In this document: positions 8,947-17,346 of the stretch, piece after piece
How positions within the stretch are numbered: position 1 is the first letter of the stretch
How the letters are laid out: each line of letters opens with the position of its first letter
Assembly (NCBI RefSeq): GCF_030548295.1
Contig: NZ_JAUOSB010000002.1
Coordinates: forward strand, 126,001 to 190,000
DNA length: 64,000 nt
DNA from: Wenyingzhuangia sp. 2_MG-2023
GTDB lineage: Bacteria > Bacteroidota > Bacteroidia > Flavobacteriales > Flavobacteriaceae
Direction of reading: 5' to 3'
Notes under the pieces: model-generated
The model's input: the letters and a program-made list of their open reading frames with translations, nothing else
The model's database searches: none
Told to the model about the DNA's origin: nothing
Made by a program: the position numbers and the translations under genes

Positions 8947-10761
8947 CTATTTGATTCCTATATTTTTTTTAACAATTACATCAGTACTATTTTCTTTTTG
9001 ATCTATTTTGATAGGCCAATTAAAGTTCTTAAACTTATTTTTCTCTATAACCACATCCTCACAATAATCCAACACAATGGATGGCAACTCAGTCCCCACA
9101 GGATATTTGTTACTCAATTCAATTGTATTTCCTTCCAAATAGAGTCCTTTAACTGACTTTGCATAAGTCAGCAATCCGTTATAACTTTTTAAGGTATTAT
9201 TTGTAAAACGGATGTTACTATGGTATTTAAAAGCTCCTAATTTTTGAGTTGAAGTCAACAAAGGTGAAATGTACAACGGGTAACCTGCCCCATCTCCGTA
9301 TCCTATGTTTTCAAAAGTATTGTTTCTAATTGTTATATCTTTTACTGCACCTGACTCATACCACTTATTGTTATCACCTTCTATTAAAATACCATGCATT
9401 TGCGATGAGAAATAGTTATTTTCTATCATTACCTTACCTTTAGTTGTAATCAAAGCTGCCCTTGCCCTATTATTTCTAATGGTATTATTACTCATATATA
9501 AATCTGGGTTCCATGTTAAATTTTCAAAAGACAAAAGTCCTGATGGTAGTTCTTTTGGCACTTGGGAAACGGTTAATAAAAATCTTTTTTCGTTTAATTT
9601 TTGAGTTTTAATAACAGTGGTTTTATAAATGGGCAATATGGTTTCCCTAGAAATAAGCGCTACTTTATCTCCTGGTTCAGAAAACACAATTCCAGCTTGT
9701 TGTACATGGCTTACTTCGCACAAAAAAGTATTGTTTCCCATGTATTTTTCCACTTTTACATATGCTCCATGCACGTTGATTCCGTCATCCATCATGTGTT
9801 CCAACACTGAATTTTCCATTTTTATCAATCCTTTACAACCTAAAAAATGAGTTGCATCTGCTCTTGTTGCAAAATACCTATCCTCACGAGAAGTAACATT
9901 CAATTTATCAATAGTTATATTTTCACATCTTTCAGCAATCAAAGCCATTCCCCCTGCAGCATACACAGTTACATTCTCTATAAAATTATCTCTGGAATTA
10001 GATAAATGTATTGCCTGTGCAAATCTATTTCCGCCTGGACTTGGGCCATAAGTAGCAAACACGGTTCCAACAGGTGGCGTTTTTTTGGTGTATTTGATGA
10101 ATTTTGCTGTTTTGTCATTTATTTTAACAACTTTACTTTTTCCAAAACTAGCTCTTAACGCATAGTTTCTAGTATTCCAAATAGGAGCCTTGGTAGCAGG
10201 ATCAAAGGCTATATTTTGACCAATTACATCCTGCCAATCATAATGATTAAAGCGAATTTCATTGTCTTTTACCTCAAAACCATATTTTCCATCATTTATG
10301 AGAGCTACAAAAGAATTTTCTTTGCTATTATTTTCAATTACTTTTAACTCATTTACAAAAGAATGTTCCCAATCTATCTTAATATTTTTTAAGACTGTTC
10401 CTTTGGATCTTTCGACAATGATTGGACATATTTTTCCATGAAAATTAAAGGTAGAACCATTTCCATCTATTGTAAAATCTTGAAATCCAAAAATTGGAAA
10501 AGCAATACGTTTTAAACTATTATCATGATTGGTTACTGCTCTGTATTGTTCAAAAGCATTTTCTGGATAAAATTCGTATTTCCCTTTTGGAAAAAACATC
10601 GTTATTCCTTTTTTCCCTTTTAAAGAAACCAATAATTTATTCACCTCAAAGGTTACATCTTTTCCAGGTTTTATTCCATAATCTGCTACATTTACAACCT
10701 GTGCTTTTACTTGGGTTATAAACAACAAAAACAGTATACAAACGATTTTGTTCTTTTTCAT
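8947..10761 (-). CDS. GH110-like alpha-1,3-galactosidase
   Basis: About 604 residues. The frame can start at a TTG (10773), but the ATG at 10761 directly precedes a signal peptide ('MKKNKIVCILFLLFITQVKA'), so that start is preferred. The body is a right-handed beta-helix with the GH110 hallmarks: 'TIDGNGSTFNFHGK' near residue 105, 'IKIDWEHSF', 'ADATHF' near 302 and the acidic pair in 'MMDDGINVHG' near 325. GH110 enzymes remove alpha-1,3-linked galactose by an inverting mechanism; marine members act on carrageenan-type alpha-1,3 bonds after desulfation. It has its own promoter-like box and terminator. Paralogues lie at 1-1816 and 48715-50541. Confidence 0.87.
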   Translation of the reverse strand: MKKNKIVCILFLLFITQVKAQVVNVADYGIKPGKDVTFEVNKLLVSLKGKKGITMFFPKGKYEFYPENAFEQYRAVTNHDNSLKRIAFPIFGFQDFTIDGNGSTFNFHGKICPIIVERSKGTVLKNIKIDWEHSFVNELKVIENNSKENSFVALINDGKYGFEVKDNEIRFNHYDWQDVIGQNIAFDPATKAPIWNTRNYALRASFGKSKVVKINDKTAKFIKYTKKTPPVGTVFATYGPSPGGNRFAQAIHLSNSRDNFIENVTVYAAGGMALIAERCENITIDKLNVTSREDRYFATRADATHFLGCKGLIKMENSVLEHMMDDGINVHGAYVKVEKYMGNNTFLCEVSHVQQAGIVFSEPGDKVALISRETILPIYKTTVIKTQKLNEKRFLLTVSQVPKELPSGLLSFENLTWNPDLYMSNNTIRNNRARAALITTKGKVMIENNYFSSQMHGILIEGDNNKWYESGAVKDITIRNNTFENIGYGDGAGYPLYISPLLTSTQKLGAFKYHSNIRFTNNTLKSYNGLLTYAKSVKGLYLEGNTIELSNKYPVGTELPSIVLDYCEDVVIEKNKFKNFNWPIKIDQKENSTDVIVKKNIGIK

Positions 10762-10789
10762 TCCTCTATTCAATTATAATTATTTGACA

Positions 10790-10797
10790 CAAACCTA
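10790..10797 (-). promoter_or_regulatory. -7 box before the GH110 gene
   Basis: Minus strand TAGGTTTG fits TAnnTTTG, 29 nt before the preferred ATG. A TGTACTTACAG stretch lies further upstream at 10823-10833, resembling the TGTAC elements elsewhere but closer to the start codon (72 nt). Confidence 0.4.
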
Positions 10798-10886
10798 ACA
10801 GATGTTTTTAACTCTAAAGTCTCTGTAAGTACATCTGATATTCCTAAGCGTATATTTGTATGCCTCAAAAGTTGAAAACATTTGTT

Positions 10887-12446
10887 TTAAGAATTTTTAT
10901 CAATCAATTTTGTTACTTGTTCTTTAATTTTCTGATTATTGTCTTTGGCTAATTTCATATAGTGATTCAAATCATTCGCCAACTTTAAGACTATTTTAGA
11001 ATACTTAGCATCGTCTATATAATTGATAATTTCATTTGGATCTGCTTCAATATCTAACAACCATGGTTTTCCTGTTCCCATTACGTGTAATTTGTATCTA
11101 CTTGTAATGGCTGCATAGTATCCTAATCTAGAAAAAGTAACATCATCCCAGTTGGTTGGCAATTCATTATGAAACAACGGACTAATATCTCTTCCTGCAA
11201 CTTTAGGGCAATCAATATCCAATAAACTTAAGAATGTAGGCATCCAATCTGTATTGTTTGCTGCCAAGTTCACCACTTTTTTTCTTGGAATTAATGGATT
11301 CTTATGGGTTCTACCATGTGCAATTACAAATGGAATTTTTGCAGAAGCTTCATGAATAGTTCCTTTATTTACACGTCCATGCTCTCCTAACAAATCTCCA
11401 TGATCAGATGAAAACATAATAATGGTATTTTCTAAAATTCCTTCTTCTTTTAATTTCTGGATAATTCTACCCACATTTTCATCTATAATTTTCACCATCC
11501 CTAAATATTGTTGAATACTTTTTTTCAACTTTTCTTCATCATTGGTTTTATTATCTGGGCTTTGCCACTTAGGTAGCTTTTTTTTATTAGCAAACGCATA
11601 TCTATAAGTTTCTGGCAATTCCACTTTCATATTGTTATACAAAGTATCATACGGAGTACGCGCTATGTCTGGCGTGTGTGGATCTGGAATACTGACTACA
11701 TAGAAGAAGGGTTTGCTTTTGTTTTTTCCAATAAACTCTACAGCTCTATCTCCTAAAAAATCTGTGGTGAATTTTACGTTTTTAGATTTCCCATCTTGAT
11801 ACAAAGGTTGTCCGTATGTATCTTTTCCTATCAATTTAGGTCTTTTAGCAGCGTTGTATGGATTTCCATTTGCATCTATTCCTTTAAATTTATCATGAGC
11901 TCCGTTAAACATAAATTTTTTATCGGCAAAACCATAAGTGTCTTGTGGATGATTTGTTGGAAATGGAGACCACCATTCATCATGATCTTTATTACCATCT
12001 GCCGATCTACTCTCGGCCAAATGCCATTTACCTGCATAACCTGTGTAATATCCTGCTTCTGATAATACATCTGCAATGGTTGTTACTTCTGGTTTTAAAT
12101 ATTTACCATCTCCTTTTTTGTTTGAATTGTTAGGAATTCCCAAAGTCATAGGATACATTCCTGTAAACATAGAGGCTCTAGATGCTGTACAAACGGCAGC
12201 ACTACAATACATTCTATTAAAAATAGTTCCAAATTCGGCTAAAGAATCAATGTTTGGAGTTTCTACCACAGCTTCTTTTCCCCATTGCAAAGCTTGCTCA
12301 GGTGTTAATTGATCTCTGTAACAACTTAATGTTCTAAAGTTATGCTCATCCGTAATTACCCATATAATATTGGTTTTTTGGGTTTGTTGTGCAAATCCTT
12401 TTATTCCTAAAAGTGCAATTGCTAAACACAATTGAATCTTATACAT
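10887..12446 (-). CDS. S1 sulfatase with CTASR motif
   Basis: A 519-residue secreted sulfatase with a leader ending near 'GIKGFAQ'. The N-terminal metal ligands are D33-E34 in 'TDEHN', the formylglycine site is C86-T-A-S-R (proline of CxPSR replaced by alanine, a known allowed variant), and the distal site is 'SSDHGDLLGEHG'. A 'GKWHLAES' segment supplies the Lys and His. The 'TDEH' start sets it apart from the other eleven sulfatases, so it probably has a different positional specificity. It stands alone between the GH110 gene (125 nt downstream) and the divergent DUF1080 gene. No clear terminator is seen, so readthrough into GH110 is possible. Confidence 0.88.
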   Translation of the reverse strand: MYKIQLCLAIALLGIKGFAQQTQKTNIIWVITDEHNFRTLSCYRDQLTPEQALQWGKEAVVETPNIDSLAEFGTIFNRMYCSAAVCTASRASMFTGMYPMTLGIPNNSNKKGDGKYLKPEVTTIADVLSEAGYYTGYAGKWHLAESRSADGNKDHDEWWSPFPTNHPQDTYGFADKKFMFNGAHDKFKGIDANGNPYNAAKRPKLIGKDTYGQPLYQDGKSKNVKFTTDFLGDRAVEFIGKNKSKPFFYVVSIPDPHTPDIARTPYDTLYNNMKVELPETYRYAFANKKKLPKWQSPDNKTNDEEKLKKSIQQYLGMVKIIDENVGRIIQKLKEEGILENTIIMFSSDHGDLLGEHGRVNKGTIHEASAKIPFVIAHGRTHKNPLIPRKKVVNLAANNTDWMPTFLSLLDIDCPKVAGRDISPLFHNELPTNWDDVTFSRLGYYAAITSRYKLHVMGTGKPWLLDIEADPNEIINYIDDAKYSKIVLKLANDLNHYMKLAKDNNQKIKEQVTKLIDKNS

Positions 12447-12640
12447 GTTACTTTTTTTAGTTAAAAAAAATTTTTACGTTATTTTATTCTCGAGATATAA
12501 AACTACTCACAATTAAAAAAAAGAATGTAATCGTGCGTTTATAAAAAGCACTTATCCGTAAATTTCACAATCTCAAAAAGATAATTCATTCAAACACAAT
12601 AGAAATCTATATATTTAAATCCCATAATTAAACTAGACAA

Positions 12641-13561
12641 ATGAAAAAAACAAAACTCATCAACTTCTTAACAAAAACAAGATTTAGTTTTACACTTCTA
12701 ATTAGCCTTACTTCTCTTATAGGATGTAGCTCTGCAGATGAAGAAAATTGGATTTCGTTATTTAACGGTAAAGATTTAACGGGTTGGGATATTAAGATTG
12801 TAGGCTTAAAACTAAACGATAATTACAAAAATACTTTTACGGTAGAAGATAATATGCTTAGAGTTAAATATGATGAGTACACTAATTTTGACAATAAATT
12901 CGGTCATTTATATTACAAAACTCCTTACTCATATTACAAATTAGCTTTTGATTATAGGTTTGTAGGAGAACAGATAGAAGGAGGCTTTAAGTCTAACATT
13001 CGAAACAGTGGAATCATGCTACATTCACAAGCTGCCACAAGTAATAAAAATAACCAAAACTTTCCTGTTTCTGTAGAGTTACAATTATTAGGCGGATTAA
13101 ATGATAACAAAGAAAGAACTACGGCAAATGTATGTACCCCAGGAACAGCTGTGGTAATGGGAGATACTATTAACTATAAACACTGTATTTCTTCTAGCTC
13201 TAAAACGTATTATGGAGACCAATGGGTGCATGCCGAAGCTATTGTACATGGTGGAGAATCTATGGTTTTTATTGTTGAAAACGATACGGTTCTTAAATTT
13301 AAAAACCCACAAATAGGAGCTAGCAAACGTAATAAATATTATAGAGGAGAAAATTGGAAAAAATGGGGTATGGATGAAAATGATTGGGTTCATAAAGAAG
13401 GTGAAATTATAGATAGTGGATATATTGCTTTACAAGCAGAAAGTCATCCTGTTGATTTTAAAAACATTCAACTTTTAGATTTATGTGGCTGTACAGACCC
13501 TAAAGCTAAAAATTACAAATCTTACTATGTTAAAAACAAACCTAGTGATTGCAAATATTAA
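12641..13561 (+). CDS. DUF1080 lipoprotein (3-keto-glycoside hydrolase-like)
   Basis: A 306-residue lipoprotein with lipobox 'LIGCSS' near residue 29. The concanavalin-like DUF1080 fold is clear: 'WISLFNGKDLTGWDI' at about 37, 'SGIMLHSQ' near 125, 'ELQLLGG' near 147, and 'GYIALQAESHPVDFKNIQLLDL' segments near the end. Some members of this family hydrolyse 3-keto-glycosides made by oxidoreductases; others only bind sugar. The C-terminus adds a short Cys-rich tail, 'CGCTDPKAKNY', a motif common in Bacteroidota surface proteins. It is one of only two plus-strand genes, divergent from the sulfatase at 12446 and convergent with the GH2 gene, sharing a bidirectional terminator. A role beside the FAD oxidoreductase at 51916 is possible but unproven. 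Confidence 0.85.
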   Translation: MKKTKLINFLTKTRFSFTLLISLTSLIGCSSADEENWISLFNGKDLTGWDIKIVGLKLNDNYKNTFTVEDNMLRVKYDEYTNFDNKFGHLYYKTPYSYYKLAFDYRFVGEQIEGGFKSNIRNSGIMLHSQAATSNKNNQNFPVSVELQLLGGLNDNKERTTANVCTPGTAVVMGDTINYKHCISSSSKTYYGDQWVHAEAIVHGGESMVFIVENDTVLKFKNPQIGASKRNKYYRGENWKKWGMDENDWVHKEGEIIDSGYIALQAESHPVDFKNIQLLDLCGCTDPKAKNYKSYYVKNKPSDCKY

Positions 13562-13599
13562 AAAAAAAGAGCCTTTCTAATTAGAAAGGCTCTTTTTTT
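13562..13599. terminator. Bidirectional terminator
   Basis: A near-perfect 18-bp palindromic arm pair (core AGAGCCTTTCTAA) flanked by A and T runs on both sides. It serves both the DUF1080 gene (+) and the GH2 gene (-); the run overlaps the GH2 stop codon. Confidence 0.9.
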
Positions 13600-16500
13600 A
13601 ATTGATTAGAATTTCATCTATTAAAATTCCTTTGTCTTCTACTGTTTCTATTCTAACAGTATTCGCACCTCTTTCTAGTTGAATTGGCAACTTTACTTTG
13701 TTCCAAAAGTTACCTGTATTTCTGGTGTTTCGTAAAAACAATTTATCATCAACAACTATTTTGTTTACAATTACTTTAATATACGTCCCTGGAGTATCTT
13801 TGTATTTACCGCTGTAACGTATAAATAAATCGGCCTCTCCAGCTCCTCCATCATTTTCTTGATACCATTCTAAACTTGCTCCAACTACATTGTCTAGTTT
13901 TACATAGCCTTTACCTCTTACCAAAGTCTTTTTTTCTATAACTTTTCCTTTGGTAATTTTGGCATCTTCTGCTTGTTCTCCTGCAATTACTCTTTCTCCA
14001 GTATTTTTGTTCCAAGTAAAACCTAATTTCTTAGAAAACGTTTCTTCTAAAAATTGAACTTCTTTTCCATTTAAAACAATCAAAGCTTTTACCGTAGTTT
14101 CTAAAGAAACTTCAAAACTGTTGGTATATAAGTTTGATTTTCTAGTAGGTGTTGTTCCATCTGTAGTATAATAAATTTGAATGTCAGTTTTTGGTTTTTC
14201 ACCTCTTAACACCAACACATCTGTATCTATGCTTACTTTGTTAGAGGTAATCTGTTTTTTTTCTCCCAAAATACAACTCGCCAACAAAGCAATATCTCCA
14301 TTTGCATTGGTAGACTCTATAAAAGCTCTTGTTAATCCATAAAAAGCAATTCTATTGTCTGGACCTACATGTTGTTCTACATCTACAGGACTTCCGTTTC
14401 CTAAAGCTTTAATTTTTCCTGCTCCAATTACATTAAAATAAGTTCTATTTTCTCCGTAAGGATAAAATTCTCCTTTAGCATCTGTAGTGGTTACACGTAC
14501 TTGTACAATGTCATTTTCTTGCTGATTTAAGGATTCCCCATCTACCGATAATTTTATTTGACTAGGAACATCTGCCGTTCTAATAACTTTTTCTGTTATT
14601 AGTTTTCCATTTTTATATCCTACAGCTTTTAAAGTTCCTCGCTGCCATTTTACCATCCATTGGCACTGCATTTTTAACCACTCTTTACCTGGTTTTTGTT
14701 TTCCTAAAGATTTACCATTAAAAAACAATTCAACCTCATCGCAATTAGAATACACCCAAACTGGAATTTCTGTATCTAAAGCAACTTTAGGATGTGTCCA
14801 GTGTGGTAATATGTGTACCATTGGTTTTGTTGTCCATTGACTTTGATATAGATAAAATAGATCTTTTTCAAAGTTAGACAAATCAATTGCACCTCCCATA
14901 AATGCTTTAAAAGGCCAACCTCCATGTACATAGCCTGCTTCTCCAATATAATCGTGACCTGTCCAACGGAAAGAACCGGCATATGCTGGAATATCTCTTA
15001 TTTGAGCAATATTTAAACGAGATGATACTCGTACCATGGCATTATCATAACTAGAATTAAATATTTGCTTGTGATTGGTTCTGTTTAATTCATCTATCCA
15101 ATCATGTGTAAACACTTCTTTTTCTGTTAAATCTGGTAATGCGTAAGGTTTTTGTTTTTTACTAGGATATCCATCTCTAAACCAAGTTTTGGTTCTGTAA
15201 TACCCTCTTACTTGCCAAGTATGTGTGTTTTCTGTACCAATAAAAACTTTTCCGTTTTGCTCTTCTTCTATATGATCAAAAAATCCTTTTTTCTCACTAT
15301 GCCCATTCACTCCCAAAACATCCATGTATTCTGAACCTGAATGTCCTGAAGTTACCGGACGAGTAGTATCTAATTCGTGACAAGCTTTTACCAAATCTGC
15401 CCCAATTTCTCCTTTGGTTTCGTTACCTACACTATAAATAATTATAGAAGGATGGTTTCTATCTCTTTTGATCCAATCAGTTAAATCTTGTTTCCACCAT
15501 TCATCAAAAAATCTACCTCCATAATCTTCTGGAGCTTTTTCCATCCATCCATCAAAAATTTCATCCATTACCAACATTCCTAATTCATCACAGATATCGT
15601 AAAAAATTGGCGTTTGAGGATTGTGTGAAGTTCTAATGGCATTAACCCCCATATCTTTTAATTGCTGAATTCTATAACGAATAATTTTATCGGGAACTGC
15701 GGCTCCTAAAGGCCCTGCATCTTGATGATTACAAACTCCTTGTAATTTTACATTTTTTCCGTTGATCCAAATTCCAGACTCTGCTACCCATTTTACATCT
15801 CTAACTCCAAACTTTGTTTTTACAACATCTACCACTTTTCCCTTTACCAATACTTCTGATACTAACGTGTACAAATAAGGTGCTCCTGGATTCCATAGCT
15901 TAGGATTTTCTATTTCTAATTGATTATCAATAGTATTTTGAACTCCATTTACTGCTTTTAATTTTTCTGAAGTAGTTACAACTTTAACTCCTTGTGCATT
16001 TACAACAGAAGTTCTTAAAGTAGCCCTTACTTTTTTAGAGTCTCCGGTATTATTTAAGTCCGTAGTTACTAAAACTTTATTTCCTTGGGTTCTTACAAAG
16101 ACACCATCTCTAGCAATATTTACTTTGTTTTTTACATCAATCCAAGTATGAGAATAGATTCCACTCCCAGTATACCATCTTGCTGATGGTTGCTTGTCAT
16201 TATCTACTCTTACAGCAAAAGTAATTTTATCAGATTTTTGAGCAATTTCACTAATATCATACGCAAAAGAAATCCATCCATAAGGTCTGTTTCCTAGTTT
16301 AATTCCATTTGCCCAAACGGTACTATTCATAAAAACTCCTTCAAAAGCAATTTCTACTTGTTTTTCTTTCCATTCTTTGGGAACCGTAATGGTTTTTCTA
16401 TACCAACCAAACCCTGCAGGTAAATATCCGCATTGGTCTCCCATCGGATTTGTTTCATCATATTCTCCCTCTATGCTCCAATCATGAGGTAGATTTAGGG

Positions 16501-16648
16501 TTCTCCAACTAGTGTCGTTGTAATTTACAACTTCTGCTCCCGTTGCATCTTTTTGTATAAATTTCCAGTTCTCATCAAAATTAATGTGTTCTTGTGCATA
16601 TATAGATGCAGACAATACCACCATTAAACTTACAATCCAATTCTTCAT
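13598..16648 (-). CDS. Large GH2 beta-galactosidase with C-terminal accessory domains
   Basis: A 1016-residue secreted GH2 enzyme (leader to about 'SIYA'). Jelly-roll (about 22-175), Ig-like (180-285) and TIM barrel (290-590) domains are in normal order. The acid/base is E410 in 'SVGNET' and the nucleophile E473 in 'IGTENT'; 'RTSHNPQTPIFYDICDELG' matches beta-galactosidases. After the barrel come Ig-like domains, a chitobiase-type segment ('YYTTDGTTPTRKSNLY', near 845) and a C-terminal beta-sandwich resembling a carbohydrate-binding module (about 890-1016). It should release terminal beta-galactose from galactan oligosaccharides. It ends a four-gene operon that starts at 21734, 17 nt after the FN3 lipoprotein. 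Confidence 0.9.
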   Translation of the reverse strand: MKNWIVSLMVVLSASIYAQEHINFDENWKFIQKDATGAEVVNYNDTSWRTLNLPHDWSIEGEYDETNPMGDQCGYLPAGFGWYRKTITVPKEWKEKQVEIAFEGVFMNSTVWANGIKLGNRPYGWISFAYDISEIAQKSDKITFAVRVDNDKQPSARWYTGSGIYSHTWIDVKNKVNIARDGVFVRTQGNKVLVTTDLNNTGDSKKVRATLRTSVVNAQGVKVVTTSEKLKAVNGVQNTIDNQLEIENPKLWNPGAPYLYTLVSEVLVKGKVVDVVKTKFGVRDVKWVAESGIWINGKNVKLQGVCNHQDAGPLGAAVPDKIIRYRIQQLKDMGVNAIRTSHNPQTPIFYDICDELGMLVMDEIFDGWMEKAPEDYGGRFFDEWWKQDLTDWIKRDRNHPSIIIYSVGNETKGEIGADLVKACHELDTTRPVTSGHSGSEYMDVLGVNGHSEKKGFFDHIEEEQNGKVFIGTENTHTWQVRGYYRTKTWFRDGYPSKKQKPYALPDLTEKEVFTHDWIDELNRTNHKQIFNSSYDNAMVRVSSRLNIAQIRDIPAYAGSFRWTGHDYIGEAGYVHGGWPFKAFMGGAIDLSNFEKDLFYLYQSQWTTKPMVHILPHWTHPKVALDTEIPVWVYSNCDEVELFFNGKSLGKQKPGKEWLKMQCQWMVKWQRGTLKAVGYKNGKLITEKVIRTADVPSQIKLSVDGESLNQQENDIVQVRVTTTDAKGEFYPYGENRTYFNVIGAGKIKALGNGSPVDVEQHVGPDNRIAFYGLTRAFIESTNANGDIALLASCILGEKKQITSNKVSIDTDVLVLRGEKPKTDIQIYYTTDGTTPTRKSNLYTNSFEVSLETTVKALIVLNGKEVQFLEETFSKKLGFTWNKNTGERVIAGEQAEDAKITKGKVIEKKTLVRGKGYVKLDNVVGASLEWYQENDGGAGEADLFIRYSGKYKDTPGTYIKVIVNKIVVDDKLFLRNTRNTGNFWNKVKLPIQLERGANTVRIETVEDKGILIDEILIN

Positions 16649-16665
16649 TTTTCTTATTTTCTTCT

Positions 16666-17346
16666 TTATTGAACATTAAAATTTGACATAGAACCAAGAG
16701 CTACACCTCCATGATTGTCTTTTGCAGCAATCCTCCAATAATAGCTAGTTCCTAACGTTACATTTACCAAATGTGTTTTACTCGTTTGATTTTCTGAAAT
16801 CAATTCTAAATTCGCTACTTCTGTACCCAAATACACATCAAAAACCAACACATCAGAGCTATCTTCATCTGTACTTTCCCACTCCAAACTTACACTCGTA
16901 CTAAAAATTTCATCACCATTCTCTGGACTAATGATACTTGGAGTTTTAGGTAAATGATTGATAACTGCATCTCCTTGGGTATAAAATTGAAATATGGATG
17001 AATACTCACTTTCCGAATCATTTCCTATGGCTTTTACTCTCCAATAATAAGTAGTTGCTTTGTTAAGAGAAACGGTCTTATTTGTTTGAGTAATTGCACT
17101 AATGGAACTTACTTTCTCTAAAAATTGTTTGTCTGTTGCTACTTCTAACAAATAGTTCTGAGCACCTGTACTTTGACTCCAACTAAAATCTATATTTTCA
17201 TGATTTAAACAAATAAATTGATTTGACGGCTCACTCAAAACAGGGGTTGCAACAAGAACATCCTCTATTGTATCTCCTCCTTTGTTTCCTCCTCCACAAG
17301 AGAGCAAAAACACCGAACACATTGTGTACCAAAATTGTTTTATCAT
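16666..17346 (-). CDS. Lipoprotein with two fibronectin type III domains
   Basis: A 226-residue lipoprotein (lipobox 'LLSCGGG', cysteine 17). Two FN3-like domains follow, each ending with a 'TxYYWRVKA/IAAKD' strand, typical of FN3 domains in flavobacterial surface proteins: about residues 33-125 and 137-226. No catalytic residues are apparent. The ATG overlaps the stop of the upstream GH42-like enzyme by four bases, so translation is probably coupled. Its likely role is a surface or periplasmic scaffold or glycan-binding partner for that enzyme; this is inference from position. I would not call it SusE or SusF, since no SusC/D is nearby. Confidence 0.7.
   Translation of the reverse strand: MIKQFWYTMCSVFLLSCGGGNKGGDTIEDVLVATPVLSEPSNQFICLNHENIDFSWSQSTGAQNYLLEVATDKQFLEKVSSISAITQTNKTVSLNKATTYYWRVKAIGNDSESEYSSIFQFYTQGDAVINHLPKTPSIISPENGDEIFSTSVSLEWESTDEDSSDVLVFDVYLGTEVANLELISENQTSKTHLVNVTLGTSYYWRIAAKDNHGGVALGSMSNFNVQ

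Noticed and set aside
13562-13599. Palindrome as CRISPR repeat or attachment site
   Set aside because: It occurs once, between convergent genes, with A and T runs, so it is a bidirectional terminator.
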